From: JAHQVI01 sp964407075
GTDB lineage: Bacteria; Pseudomonadota; Alphaproteobacteria; Rhizobiales; Rhodomicrobiaceae
Assembly: GCA_964407075.1 (NCBI GenBank)
Contig: CAYOUE010000001.1
Coordinates: 1-64,000 of the forward strand
Length of the DNA: 64,000 nt
Reading direction: 5' to 3'
Under the pieces are notes generated by a model, which saw nothing but the letters and a program-made list of their open reading frames with translations, had not been told where the DNA came from and made no database searches. The translations under genes and the position numbers were made by a program. Positions 41,953-51,118 of this stretch are shown here, piece after piece (the stretch's first letter is position 1; each line of letters begins with the position of its first letter).

Positions 41953-43458
41953 TTACCGGATGTCTTCCGGAAGCACCGCATCAGGCATGTTCTGATAGCA
42001 GACCGGGCGCAGGAAGCGCCGGATCGACATGGTGCCGACGGAGGTCGCGCCGAAATTGGTCGAAGCCGGGTAAGGCCCGCCATGAACCATCGCATCGCAG
42101 ACTTCAACGCCGGTCGGGTAGCCGTTGGCGAGCAGGCGGCCAGCCTTGCGCTCAAGGATCGGCGTCAGCTTGCGCGCGAGCTGCGTATCGCCCTCGTCCA
42201 TATGGAGGGTCGCCGTGAGCTGGCCGTGCAGGCTATGGGCGATGGCGATCATCTCATCCTCGTTCTCGACAGTGACGACGATGCCGAGCGGCCCGAAAAC
42301 CTCCTCGCCGAGATCCTCATTGGCCAGCCACGCCTTGCCCGTCGAGCGGAACAGATAAGGCGCAGCGTTGCGCATGTCACAGGTCGACGTCAGCAGTTCC
42401 TGCACGCCGCCGACCCCGCGCACCCGGTCGCGTCCCGCGCGGTACGCTTGCGCGATCCCGTCCGTGAGCATGGTCTGCGGACCGACTTCGCCCAGCGCGG
42501 CGCTTACGGCCTGCACGAACGACTCGGTGTCCGGCCCCGCCAGCATGAAGACGACGCCAGGATTGGTGCAGAACTGGCCTGCGCCCATCGTCAGAGATCC
42601 GCTCCAGCCTTTCGCGATGGCCTCGCCACGCGCCGCGACCGCTTTCGGAAGCAGGAACATCGGGTTGACCGAGCCGAGTTCGCCGAAAAACGGGATGGGA
42701 TCGGGGCGCTGTGCGCAAAGGTCGAACAGCGCCCGTCCGCCCGCCAGAGAGCCGGTGAAACCGACCGCCCGGATCAGAGGATGCTGCACCAGCGCCTGGC
42801 CGACTTCGCGGTTGCCACCCTGCACCTGGCTGAAGACGCCGGGATGCACGCCGCTGGCCTTGATTGCTGCGTCGATCGCCTGGGCCACGAGATCGGATAC
42901 GCCGGGATGGGCGGAATGCCCCTTGACGATCACCGGACATCCCGCCGCAAGCGCCGAGGCCGTATCGCCCCCCGCCGTCGAAAAGGCCAGCGGGAAGTTC
43001 GATGCGCCGAAAACGGCCACAGGGCCGACCGGACGCTGCATCAGCCGCAGGTCGGGGCGCGGCAGCGGCTCGCGGTCGGGCAGCGCCTTGTCATGGCGGC
43101 GGTCGAGATAGTCGCCCTTCTCGATGTGATCGGCAAACAGGCGCAATTGGCCCACCGTGCGTCCGCGCTCACCGTTGAGCCGCGCGGCGGGCAGGCCGGT
43201 TTCGCGCACGCCGATATCGGTAATGGCTTCGCCGCGCGCTTCGATTTCGTCCGCGATCCTACGCAGGAATGCGGCGCGTTCGCTGCGCGCCGAATAGCCG
43301 TAGCTCCAGAAAGCCTCCTCCGCTTCACGCGCGGCCTTGTCCACAATGGCGGGAGTGCCCACAGCAAAGCCGAACGGCTCGCCTTCTACCGGTGCGTTCT
43401 GAAACGTCTCGCTTCCTGCGACCCATTCGCCGGCGATCAGATGTTTTCCGATAAGCAT
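41953..43458 (-). CDS. Aldehyde dehydrogenase, 2,5-dioxovalerate (alpha-ketoglutarate semialdehyde) type
   Basis: Protein of 501 residues. The catalytic Cys lies in GQFCTNPGVVF (residue about 297), the Glu region in FGELGSVNPMF, and the cofactor loop in VFGASNFPLAFSTAGGDTASALAAGCPVIVKGHSAHPG. These match the NADP-dependent 2,5-dioxopentanoate dehydrogenases (type II/III KGSADH) that end oxidative L-arabinose, D-xylose and hexarate pathways by making 2-oxoglutarate. It lies 34 bases downstream of the AraD1-family gene on the same strand, supporting that role. Confidence 0.9.
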   Translation of the reverse strand: MLIGKHLIAGEWVAGSETFQNAPVEGEPFGFAVGTPAIVDKAAREAEEAFWSYGYSARSERAAFLRRIADEIEARGEAITDIGVRETGLPAARLNGERGRTVGQLRLFADHIEKGDYLDRRHDKALPDREPLPRPDLRLMQRPVGPVAVFGASNFPLAFSTAGGDTASALAAGCPVIVKGHSAHPGVSDLVAQAIDAAIKASGVHPGVFSQVQGGNREVGQALVQHPLIRAVGFTGSLAGGRALFDLCAQRPDPIPFFGELGSVNPMFLLPKAVAARGEAIAKGWSGSLTMGAGQFCTNPGVVFMLAGPDTESFVQAVSAALGEVGPQTMLTDGIAQAYRAGRDRVRGVGGVQELLTSTCDMRNAAPYLFRSTGKAWLANEDLGEEVFGPLGIVVTVENEDEMIAIAHSLHGQLTATLHMDEGDTQLARKLTPILERKAGRLLANGYPTGVEVCDAMVHGGPYPASTNFGATSVGTMSIRRFLRPVCYQNMPDAVLPEDIR

Positions 43459-43492
43459 GATTTCACGTTTCCCTGTTCAGACTGGGTGCGGG

Positions 43493-44494
43493 TCAGAGCG
43501 CCTGCACGGTAATGAGTTCACCATCGCTCCCGCTGCGGTCCAGCCTGTGGACGTTGCGCAGCGGCAAGCCGAAGCCAGGTGCCTCGATCTCCCAGACATC
43601 GCCGTCCTCAACCTTGATACCATCGCTGAAGGACAGTGTCGCGGTCCCGAACATATGAACATGCGCATCGCCGGGCTGGCGGAACAGACCGTATTTGAAA
43701 TGGTGATGCTCCAGATTGGCGATGGTGTGGGACATGTTATTCTCGCCGGACAGGAACGGCTTCTCCCAGACCGTCTCGCCATTGCGCAGAATGCGTGACA
43801 TGCCCTGAATATCCTGCGGCAGGTCTCCGATCAGGATTTCGGGACCGATGCTGGCCGGGCGTAATTTGGAATGCGCAAGATAAAGATAGTTGATCCGCTC
43901 TGTGACGTGGTCGGAGAATTCGTTGCCAAGCGCAAAGCCGATCCGTACCGGGGTCCCGTCATCGCCGATGATGTAAATTCCTGGGATCTCGGGTTCTTCG
44001 CCGCCGTCCAGCGCGAAGGACGGGCTTTCCAGCGCACCGCCCGGCGCGGTGAGAATGAAGCCGTTGCCCTTGTAGAACCACTCCGGCTGCACCCCGGAAC
44101 GGCCCGCCTCCGGGCGTCCGCCCTCCAGGCCCATCCTGAACATTTTCATGGAGTCGTTGAGGCTTTCCGGATCGGCCGCCGCCTTGGCGTGCATTGCGTC
44201 GCGCGCCGATGCCGAGCCCAGATGCGTCAGACCGGTGCCGGTCACGTGGAGGTGGGCCGGGTCGGGATGGGTGATCGGAGGCAGAAAGCGCTTTTCGGCA
44301 TAAGCCCTGGCCAGATCGGCAGGCTCGCCCGGTCCCGCCGCTGCGATGGCCTCACCGAGGCTCTTGCCGGACCTGAGCGCCGTCATCGCCAGTTCATAGA
44401 CCGAGCCTGCGCCCGGCACGAAACGTGCTTCGCCGCCATCGCGCACCGCCACTCTGGCCGTTCCGTTTTCATCCTGCATCTGCGAAATCAGCAT
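43493..44494 (-). CDS. AraD1/GguC family protein (2-keto-3-deoxy acid dehydratase or hydrolase of FAH fold)
   Basis: Protein of 333 residues. The ITHPDPAHLHVTGTGLTHLGSA segment (residues about 75-96), the ISGDDGTPVRIGFALGNEFSDHVTE-like region (about 178-202; the actual start is YIIGDDG) and the acidic metal-ligand residues fit the AraD1/GguC branch of the fumarylacetoacetate hydrolase superfamily. One member, L-2-keto-3-deoxyarabonate dehydratase, produces the aldehyde that the neighbouring aldehyde dehydrogenase would oxidise. Substrate is inferred from neighbours and not proven. Confidence 0.8.
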   Translation of the reverse strand: MLISQMQDENGTARVAVRDGGEARFVPGAGSVYELAMTALRSGKSLGEAIAAAGPGEPADLARAYAEKRFLPPITHPDPAHLHVTGTGLTHLGSASARDAMHAKAAADPESLNDSMKMFRMGLEGGRPEAGRSGVQPEWFYKGNGFILTAPGGALESPSFALDGGEEPEIPGIYIIGDDGTPVRIGFALGNEFSDHVTERINYLYLAHSKLRPASIGPEILIGDLPQDIQGMSRILRNGETVWEKPFLSGENNMSHTIANLEHHHFKYGLFRQPGDAHVHMFGTATLSFSDGIKVEDGDVWEIEAPGFGLPLRNVHRLDRSGSDGELITVQAL

Positions 44495-44615
44495 GACCCT
44501 GTCCTTGCCTGACCCGCGCTCGCCACGCTCCGATTCAGCTTAATCATTTGACGCCGGGCTTGTACATTACCGAAAGTCGCCCGAAAGCGGCGGAAGCGGA
44601 AAAGAAGGAAAAGAC

Positions 44616-45362
44616 ATGCAGGATCGGGAAAGCCCTTGCGCGGTGATTACGGGCGGAACGCGCGGCATCGGAGCGGCGCTTGCGCAATCGCTGGCCGGGC
44701 GCGGCGCGCGGCTCGTTCTGAACGGACGGGAAAAGGACGCCGAAGTCGAGGCGCTGCTGGCAGAGCTGGAGCCGAAGACGGATGTTCGCTTCGTCGCCGG
44801 GAGCGTCGCCGATCCGTCATTCTGCATACGCCTGATCGAAGAGGCAGGCGACGCATTCGGCCGCATCGATATGCTGATCCACAGCGCGGGAGGCGCGGTC
44901 AATGGCGGCGTGCTCGATCTGAGCGAGGACGAATGGATGCAAGCTTTCGCCGTTCATGTCCATCCGGTCTTTCATCTCTTCCGCGCTGCGCATCCCTTTC
45001 TGGCGAAGCGCGGCGGATCGGTGCTGCTGATCTCCTCCGCGGCGGGGCTGCGGGGCTGTCCGAAGACTATCGCCTATCAGACCGTCAAGGGCGCGTTGCC
45101 GCAGATGGCCCGTGCTCTCGCCCGCGATCACGGTGCAGAGGGCATCCGCGTGAACGTCATCGCGCCAGGCATCATCGAAACCCGTTTCCACGCCGCCATG
45201 ACCGATGCAGCGCGCCAGAACAACCTGGAAAACCGCATTCCGCTCAAGCGTTTCGGAACGCCGGAACAGGTGGCCACGGCTTCGATCGAGTTGCTGACCA
45301 ACGAATTCATAACCGGCGAGACGCTGGTGATCGACGGCGGCATGACGATGCGCATGGTGTAG
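44616..45362 (+). CDS. SDR-family oxidoreductase
   Basis: Protein of 248 residues, a classical short-chain dehydrogenase: cofactor loop TGGTRGIGAAL (residues about 10-20), NSAG-equivalent HSAGG (about 89), catalytic Ser in LLISSAAG (about 137-144), YQTVK (about 154-158), and the PG-motif loop APGIIETRF. The Arg after TGGT and TRGIG suggests NADP preference. Ribosome site AAGAAGGAAAAG before ATG 44616. It diverges from the AraD1/ALDH operon and pairs with the iron-type alcohol dehydrogenase gene downstream. Confidence 0.9.
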   Translation: MQDRESPCAVITGGTRGIGAALAQSLAGRGARLVLNGREKDAEVEALLAELEPKTDVRFVAGSVADPSFCIRLIEEAGDAFGRIDMLIHSAGGAVNGGVLDLSEDEWMQAFAVHVHPVFHLFRAAHPFLAKRGGSVLLISSAAGLRGCPKTIAYQTVKGALPQMARALARDHGAEGIRVNVIAPGIIETRFHAAMTDAARQNNLENRIPLKRFGTPEQVATASIELLTNEFITGETLVIDGGMTMRMV

Positions 45363-45414
45363 GCCGGCGCCGTATCATCGCCTGCGACGCAAAGGACCAA
45401 AGGGAGCAGCGGCC

Positions 45415-46548
45415 ATGACGGTTTCCACAATACAATATCTGACGACGATCCAGTTCGGGGAAGGCGCGATTGCCAGGCTCCGCGACGAACTGGACGCTCT
45501 CGGCATCGTGCGCCCGCTCGTGATTACCGACAGGCCGTTGCGAGAGGCCGGGGTCGTGGACGCAGCGCTGAAGCATCTCGAGTCTCCGCCGCCGGTTTTT
45601 GACGGCACGCCGTCCAATCCCACCGAGGATGCCTGCGATGAGGCTGCGGAGGTTTACCGGAACGGCGGATGCGACGGCCTGATCGCGATCGGCGGCGGCT
45701 CTCCGATCGACCTGGCGAAAGCCGTGGCGCTGCGTGTAACGCATGAAGGCCCGCTCGCCGGCTACGCCGTGATCGAGGGCGGGCTTGCGAGGATCGCCGC
45801 CTCCGTCGCGCCCGTCATCGCGATTCCCACCACTTCCGGCACCGGGGCCGAAGTGGGACGGGCTTCGCTGCTGACAGTCCGCGACGGGCGGAAGCTCGGC
45901 ATCATCAGTCCGCATCTCATCCCGAAACGCGCCATTTGCGATCCCGAACTGACCTACGGATTGCCGCCCCGGCTGACCGCGGCGACGGGAATGGACGCGC
46001 TCACCCATTGTTTCGAGACATTTCTCAGCCCGCGCTACAATCCGGTCGCCGACGCCATCGCGCTGGACGGTCTTGCGCGCGCCTGGCGCCATATACGCAG
46101 GGCCGTGAAGGACGGTTCAGACAGGGATGCGCGGCGGGAAATGATGATGGCTTCCCTGCAGGGCGGGCTCACTTTCCAGAAGGGGCTGGGCGCGGTCCAT
46201 TCGATGTCGCATCCGCTTGGATCGGTGAAGGACGTAAACCCGCATCACGGCACGCTGAACGCGGTCATCCTGCCTCATGTTCTGACCTATAATGAAGGCG
46301 CGGCGGCGGGCCGATATTCAGCGATACGCGAGGCTCTGGACCTGGCGCCGAATGTCGATCTGGCTGCGCAGGTCTCGGATCTCAACGCCGAAATCGGAAT
46401 GCCTGCGAGCCTCGCGGAGATGGGCCTGCCGCGTGGGATCATTCCCGGCATGGCGACGGCGGCGATGGCCGACCATTCCACGCCGACAAATCCGCGCGAG
46501 ATGACCGAGGATGGCTTTATCGAGCTGTTCGAAAGCGCCTTCGGCTGA
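45415..46548 (+). CDS. Iron-containing alcohol dehydrogenase
   Basis: Protein of 377 residues of the group III dehydrogenases. NAD loop GGGSPIDLAKAVAL (residues about 94-107), the PTTSGTGAEVGR motif (about 136-147), and metal-ligand residues in MDALTHCFETFLS and HSMSHPLGSVKDVNPHHGTLNAVILPH. It reduces or oxidises a hydroxy-aldehyde or hydroxy-acid, probably a sugar-acid intermediate given its neighbours. It follows the SDR gene after 52 bases and ends 18 bases from the convergent SEL1 gene. Confidence 0.93.
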   Translation: MTVSTIQYLTTIQFGEGAIARLRDELDALGIVRPLVITDRPLREAGVVDAALKHLESPPPVFDGTPSNPTEDACDEAAEVYRNGGCDGLIAIGGGSPIDLAKAVALRVTHEGPLAGYAVIEGGLARIAASVAPVIAIPTTSGTGAEVGRASLLTVRDGRKLGIISPHLIPKRAICDPELTYGLPPRLTAATGMDALTHCFETFLSPRYNPVADAIALDGLARAWRHIRRAVKDGSDRDARREMMMASLQGGLTFQKGLGAVHSMSHPLGSVKDVNPHHGTLNAVILPHVLTYNEGAAAGRYSAIREALDLAPNVDLAAQVSDLNAEIGMPASLAEMGLPRGIIPGMATAAMADHSTPTNPREMTEDGFIELFESAFG

Positions 46549-46566
46549 AATCCCGTTCCGTGGCGC

Positions 46567-46986
46567 TTATCCCGCGATGCGCGCGAAGGCTTTCGCGCTT
46601 CGCATCGCCTGGGCTTTTCGCCTCACATAGAGCGGACGGACGACTGCGGCTGCTGTTTCGGAAGTCTGCTTGCGCTCCTCGCGCTCGCGCCTGCTCCAGA
46701 GCCAGTTGCGGGCTTCGCGCTGAGCTTCCGCAATCTGGGCCGCCGACATTTCGCTCGCGAGTTCCGCGCGGGCGGCGAGCGCGCCCTCATGTCCCATCAT
46801 GGCGGCAAGATTGAGCCACTTGTGCGCCGCCACGAGATCATGCGCAACGTCCCGCCCGGTCGAATAGCGCATTCCCATCACGAAAAGCGCATCGGCGTCG
46901 TTGCCGGATGCGACGTTCTCTGTAGCCGGTTCGGCCTTTTCGGCTTCTTCAGCGGGCTTTTCCGCTTCAACCAGAAGATCACTCAT
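46567..46986 (-). CDS. Short SEL1-like repeat protein
   Basis: Protein of 139 residues from ATG 46986 (AGGAAAAG upstream; the frame is open to 47040). An acidic, Glu-rich N-terminus leads to one clear and one partial SEL1-like unit (ADALFVMGMRYSTGRDVAHDLVAAHKWLNLAAMMGHEGA, residues about 34-72), then a basic helical tail. Related short proteins in rhizobia carry the same single SEL1 module; function unknown, likely protein binding. Confidence 0.78.
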   Translation of the reverse strand: MSDLLVEAEKPAEEAEKAEPATENVASGNDADALFVMGMRYSTGRDVAHDLVAAHKWLNLAAMMGHEGALAARAELASEMSAAQIAEAQREARNWLWSRREREERKQTSETAAAVVRPLYVRRKAQAMRSAKAFARIAG

Positions 46987-47164
46987 GGACTTTTCCTGCA
47001 ATACGGGCCGGATATGGGCCGGAACTCTGAAAATGCTCACGCGCTTATTCCGCGCATCAGCATGTTTAGAGTGTTATTGAAAATTTTCTGTAAAATCGGG
47101 CAGGAAAAAACTGTCAATTCCATTAATCTGTAATATTACTTACGTTAAAACGACTTAGCTATAT

Positions 47165-48778
47165 TTAACGGTTTATTGTCGGGCGTTTTGAATTGCGTTC
47201 AGCAAGCGCCGTTTCGGTCATCAGCAGCCGCCAGGACGCGGACGGCGCGCCGTCTGCGATCCAGTTATATCCGCTCCATGGCAGGGTGATCGTGTCAGCG
47301 GCGCCGAGCATGTCCGCGCTTATACGTGGAGCGAGCCGGGAAAGGCGCGCCGCCGCCTCTTCGGCTGACAGTTCGGCCGGCCACAGGATCGCTGTGCGCG
47401 TCATTGCGGGTTCGGACTCCAATAGTGGCGGCGCATAAACTTTCGAGCCCGAGAGCATGATGCGGCTGTCCGGAAAAAACCTGAGCAGATTGCCTCCCAG
47501 TTCGTTGTCTTCGACAAGGATCTGACCGCCCGCGAAGCCGCGCGCCTTCATCTCATCCGCAAGCTCCGCATACGGAACGCCCCATCGGCAGATATTGCAG
47601 ACCGGATGCTGGACGTACATGTTCGCCACCCGTCCGAAAAGCGCAACGATCGCCACGCCGATCGCCATGACGACGAAGCGGCGTATCTGTCCCGCGGGAG
47701 GAGCCGCGTTGCGGGCCTGAGCCATGAGCCAGATCGAGGTGAGCAGAAACAGCGGCATCAGCGCATGGGTCGGATAGCGCAGATGCCCGAACAGGACCGC
47801 CCCCGCGAGCAGCGCGGCGAGACAGAACAGCGTCTTGTGCAGCAGGAGCTGTTCGAGGTCCGGTTCGGTTTCCCTGTTCGGAACGAGGTGTGCCTTGCGC
47901 GCCAGGCTCCGCAGCATTCCCGGAAAAAAGACAGGAAGCATGAAGATGAGCGGCGCGAGATACATCAGAGGCTCGGTGAACGCCCGCCGCGCGCCCGAGA
48001 GCGTCTGGCGCAGGACAAGCGCGGTGTCGCCTGACTGAAAGGCCGGAAACAGTGCGGCGATCCCCTCCGGCGTCCCCGCCAGCCACAGATAGTGCGGTAC
48101 CGCGATCGCAGCCATGGCCGCAAGTGAAAGCGCCAGTCGCGGGCGGATGATCGCTTTTCGCAGGACGGGCTGCAAGAGCGCAGCCGCAATGAGCGAAGCC
48201 AGAAAAACCCAGAAAACCGGAACCGTCAGCGCGCCCAGCCCGGCGACCGCGCCGAACAGAGCGAAATCCAGCCGCCTTCCCTGCTCGATCAGCCGCAGCA
48301 GCGCCCAGAACGCCCCCGCCACCGCGCACATCGCGCCGACAGCGTGCGTGAAGCCTTCATGGAAGCGCCAGCTTATCTGATAGATCAGCGCCAGCGCCTC
48401 CACCGACAGAAACGCCCAGAACGCATCGCCTTTCATGACACGGCGCGCGGCAAGAAAGATGAAGACGCATGTCAGCGTTAACAGCCCGTATTTGAGGAGT
48501 TGGAAACGCAGCGCGCCCGGTCCGATGACCTCGCCGAGCGCCCAGATCGCCCAGTTGTACAAGGGCGGCTGCTCCGGGAGGTAGCCCAGCCGGAGCGTCT
48601 GCGAAAGTATCGCATCGAGCGGATCGTCTTCTCCCAGATTGAGAGAAGCGATCAGCCGGATCGCAATATGGATCGCCGAATAGAGGCCGGCCGCCAGAAT
48701 CACGCCGCTGACGCTGTAGAGCCGCCATGACCCGTCTCGCGCGGCAAGCCCGGATCTGTATGGCGAACGCTCCAGCAC
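47165..48778 (-). CDS. Glycosyltransferase family 39 (PMT/ArnT-like) membrane protein
   Basis: Protein of 537 residues from GTG 48778, with about 10-12 transmembrane helices over residues 20-390 and a periplasmic C-terminal domain. The first loop has GYLPEQPPLYNWAIWALGE (residues about 74-92), matching the conserved loop of PMT_2 (GT39/GT83-like) enzymes that transfer sugars from polyprenyl phosphates to lipid A or proteins. No adjacent partner gives the acceptor. AT-rich sequence follows its 3' end. Confidence 0.78.
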   Translation of the reverse strand: MLERSPYRSGLAARDGSWRLYSVSGVILAAGLYSAIHIAIRLIASLNLGEDDPLDAILSQTLRLGYLPEQPPLYNWAIWALGEVIGPGALRFQLLKYGLLTLTCVFIFLAARRVMKGDAFWAFLSVEALALIYQISWRFHEGFTHAVGAMCAVAGAFWALLRLIEQGRRLDFALFGAVAGLGALTVPVFWVFLASLIAAALLQPVLRKAIIRPRLALSLAAMAAIAVPHYLWLAGTPEGIAALFPAFQSGDTALVLRQTLSGARRAFTEPLMYLAPLIFMLPVFFPGMLRSLARKAHLVPNRETEPDLEQLLLHKTLFCLAALLAGAVLFGHLRYPTHALMPLFLLTSIWLMAQARNAAPPAGQIRRFVVMAIGVAIVALFGRVANMYVQHPVCNICRWGVPYAELADEMKARGFAGGQILVEDNELGGNLLRFFPDSRIMLSGSKVYAPPLLESEPAMTRTAILWPAELSAEEAAARLSRLAPRISADMLGAADTITLPWSGYNWIADGAPSASWRLLMTETALAERNSKRPTINR

Positions 48779-48787
48779 GCGCCGGCC

Positions 48788-49771
48788 CTATGCGCGAGCG
48801 ATTTCGAGGACCGTCGAGCCGGTCGTCTTGCGCGCTTCGAGATCGCGGTGCGCCTGCGCCGCATCGGCCAGCGGGTAGGTCTGATTGATGGGGATCTTCA
48901 CATGCCCCTTGTCGATCACGTCGAACAGATCCTGCGCGCTGGCGAGCAGCTTTTCGCGCGTCGCGATGTAGCTGTTCAGCAGCGGGCGCGTGGCGAAAAG
49001 CGAGCCTTTCTGCGCGAGTATGGCGATTTCAAAGGGCGGCACCGGGCCGGAAGCGTTGCCGAACGTGACCCATAGGCCAAGCGGCTTCAGGCAGTCGAGC
49101 GATGCGGGAAAGGTGTCCTTGCCGATGGAGTCGTAGACGACGTCCACGCCCGCACCGCCGGTGATCTCCTTGACGCGATCGACGAAATTCTCGGTCCGGT
49201 AATTGATGACATGCGTACAGCCGTGCGATCTGGCGATCGCGGCCTTTTCCTCGGAGCCTACCGTACCGATGATCGTCGCGCCGAGATGGGCCGCCCACTG
49301 GGTCGCGATCGAGCCGATGCCTCCGGCCGCCGCGTGGAGCAGCATGACGGTCTGCGGGTCGACCATATAGGTCTGGCGAAGCAGATACTGCACTGTCATG
49401 CCTTTCAGCATGATCGCGGCCGCGAGCTTGCTGTCTATGGCGTCCGGCAGCTTGACGAGGCGATCGGCGGGAACGAGCCTCTCTTCCGCATATGCGCCGA
49501 TGATGCTGGCGTAGGCCACCCTGTCGCCGGGCGCTACGTCGGTTACGCCGGGACCAACTTCGAGCACTTCACCCGACCCTTCCGCGCCGAGCACGAAGGG
49601 CAGGGAAGGCTGCGGATACAGCCCTGAGCGGTGATAGGTGTCGATGAAGTTGAGCCCGGCATAGTGATGCCGGATCCTGGCCTGGCCCGGTCCCGGCGCC
49701 GGGACGTCCACCTGCTCCCACTTCATGGCTTCCGGCCCGCCATAGGCGTGAACTCTGATTGCGTGGGTCAT
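48788..49771 (-). CDS. NADPH:quinone oxidoreductase (MDR family), second copy
   Basis: Protein of 327 residues from ATG 49771, with GGAGGAACCCT directly upstream; the frame extends far upstream but without family resemblance. GLNFIDTYHRSGLYPQPSLPFVLGAEGSG (about 45-73), LLHAAAGGIGSIATQWAAHLGATIIG (about 143-168) and VVYDSIGKDTFPASLDCL match QorA and the other oxidoreductase in this window (16656-17630). Reduces quinones or enones with NADPH. Monocistronic or following the GT39 gene on the same strand. Confidence 0.92.
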   Translation of the reverse strand: MTHAIRVHAYGGPEAMKWEQVDVPAPGPGQARIRHHYAGLNFIDTYHRSGLYPQPSLPFVLGAEGSGEVLEVGPGVTDVAPGDRVAYASIIGAYAEERLVPADRLVKLPDAIDSKLAAAIMLKGMTVQYLLRQTYMVDPQTVMLLHAAAGGIGSIATQWAAHLGATIIGTVGSEEKAAIARSHGCTHVINYRTENFVDRVKEITGGAGVDVVYDSIGKDTFPASLDCLKPLGLWVTFGNASGPVPPFEIAILAQKGSLFATRPLLNSYIATREKLLASAQDLFDVIDKGHVKIPINQTYPLADAAQAHRDLEARKTTGSTVLEIARA

Positions 49772-49848
49772 AGGGTTCCTCCAATCGTTTTCGCTTTCAG
49801 CAGTAATCCAGCATGACAGGATTTGCCAGCATACTGTGTAAAGGCGCG

Positions 49849-50991
49849 TCAGCGAATGGGGGGATTGAGCTGCTGGGCGAGGCGGATCAGTTCGATGCGG
49901 CTGGCAATATTCGCCTTGGCGTAAACCGCGCGCGCCTGGGAGCGCACGGTTTCGGGAGAAACGCCGCGTTCTTCGGCAATTTCGGCGGCCGTCCGCCCGT
50001 GTATCATGGACTCGCAGACCGCAGCCTCTGCGGGGGATAAACCGTAGATCTGCGCCATGCCTTTCGTCGAGATTTCCGTCGTGCGGTCCGGGTCGATGAT
50101 GCAGACAAGGCTGCCTGAAAAATCCGCTTCCAGCTCTGCGGCGCTGTCGCGCAAAGGGCAGATCTCGATCAGAAACGGCGTCGCTCCGGACAGGCGCGGG
50201 CAAACTATGGCTATTTCTTCGGAATTGCCTCTGCCGCTGGCTGTATGCGCGGTAAGTTCGATGCCCTCGCGGATTTGCTGCGTCACATCCTCATTGCGCG
50301 CCACGAGCCGTTGCTCTTTCGAGAGCACAAGCCCGTCGTTCGCCGAGAGGATATTCTGCGCCTCCGCATTGGCGACAGCGATCCAGCCTGCGTGCGTGGC
50401 GATACAGATGCCGATTCCGAGATTGTCGAGGGCCGCCAGTATGGCGCGGTATCGCAGATGCAGAAGCGAGAACGTCCGTCCGACTTCGACTGATTTCGAC
50501 AAGTGCGGAATGACCATTTCAAACGCCTTCCAGAAACTGTCCGGAACGTCTACCCAATCCTCTGCCATTTGAAATGCGATGAGATCTTTCCAGGCCTTGC
50601 GAGGGTTCAGATAGGCTCCGGTGCGGCTTTGAACGCCGTACCTGGTTCTGAGAAAGTCAATGTCTTCCCGGTTTCTTGAGTGTACAAGTTCTGGCCAGAC
50701 TTCCGTATCGCGCACTATTTTGCGCGGCTCCACATAGTGCATGAATTTGGCGATTTCTGCTTCATACTTCGCGTATTTCTGGGAGTATTCCTTTATGTCT
50801 TCAGCAGAATACAGACTGTTCCAGGCATGAATCCTGAATGGCGTGTCGACCAGGTCGTACGCCATGAGCGTTGTCCCGCGCGCTCCGATGGCGTCTGCGA
50901 GGCTGTCGAGCGCTTTCTGCCAGTGATCGCCATCAACTGCGGCATCATAAATGTCTGGAAGAACTTGAAAAATTTTTCTCGAAAGCGGCAC
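49849..50991 (-). CDS. LuxR-family transcriptional regulator with unidentified N-terminal sensor
   Basis: Protein of 380 residues from GTG 50991, which has GCGGAG at 8 bases; the frame runs to a TTG at 51033 without a ribosome site. The C-terminal 60 residues are a LuxR/FixJ helix-turn-helix (LSPAEAAVCESMIHGRTAAEIAEERGVSPETVRSQARAVYAKANIASRIELIRL). The N-terminal 200 residues hold no named domain I can identify with confidence; residues 190-300 (GIGICIATHAGWIAVANAEAQNIL) look PAS-like. Target genes unknown. Confidence 0.85.
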   Translation of the reverse strand: MPLSRKIFQVLPDIYDAAVDGDHWQKALDSLADAIGARGTTLMAYDLVDTPFRIHAWNSLYSAEDIKEYSQKYAKYEAEIAKFMHYVEPRKIVRDTEVWPELVHSRNREDIDFLRTRYGVQSRTGAYLNPRKAWKDLIAFQMAEDWVDVPDSFWKAFEMVIPHLSKSVEVGRTFSLLHLRYRAILAALDNLGIGICIATHAGWIAVANAEAQNILSANDGLVLSKEQRLVARNEDVTQQIREGIELTAHTASGRGNSEEIAIVCPRLSGATPFLIEICPLRDSAAELEADFSGSLVCIIDPDRTTEISTKGMAQIYGLSPAEAAVCESMIHGRTAAEIAEERGVSPETVRSQARAVYAKANIASRIELIRLAQQLNPPIR

Positions 50992-51118
50992 AGCAGATAC
51001 TCCGCTGCAATGCGTATGCAAAAATAAATGCAAGGCAACTCATTACGGATTAACTGGTTTCCGCTCGCAATAAAATAGAAATTTCGATAAAGGGCGCGAA
51101 TATTGACTGATGCTGCAT

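Noticed and set aside
42082..43512. Plus-strand open frame of 476 codons opposite the aldehyde dehydrogenase gene
   Set aside because: The aldehyde dehydrogenase on the minus strand has catalytic Cys and Glu motifs; the plus frame is a high-GC shadow.
49772..50203. Upstream extension of the second quinone oxidoreductase frame
   Set aside because: The extra residues do not resemble MDR enzymes, and a strong ribosome site lies directly before ATG 49771.
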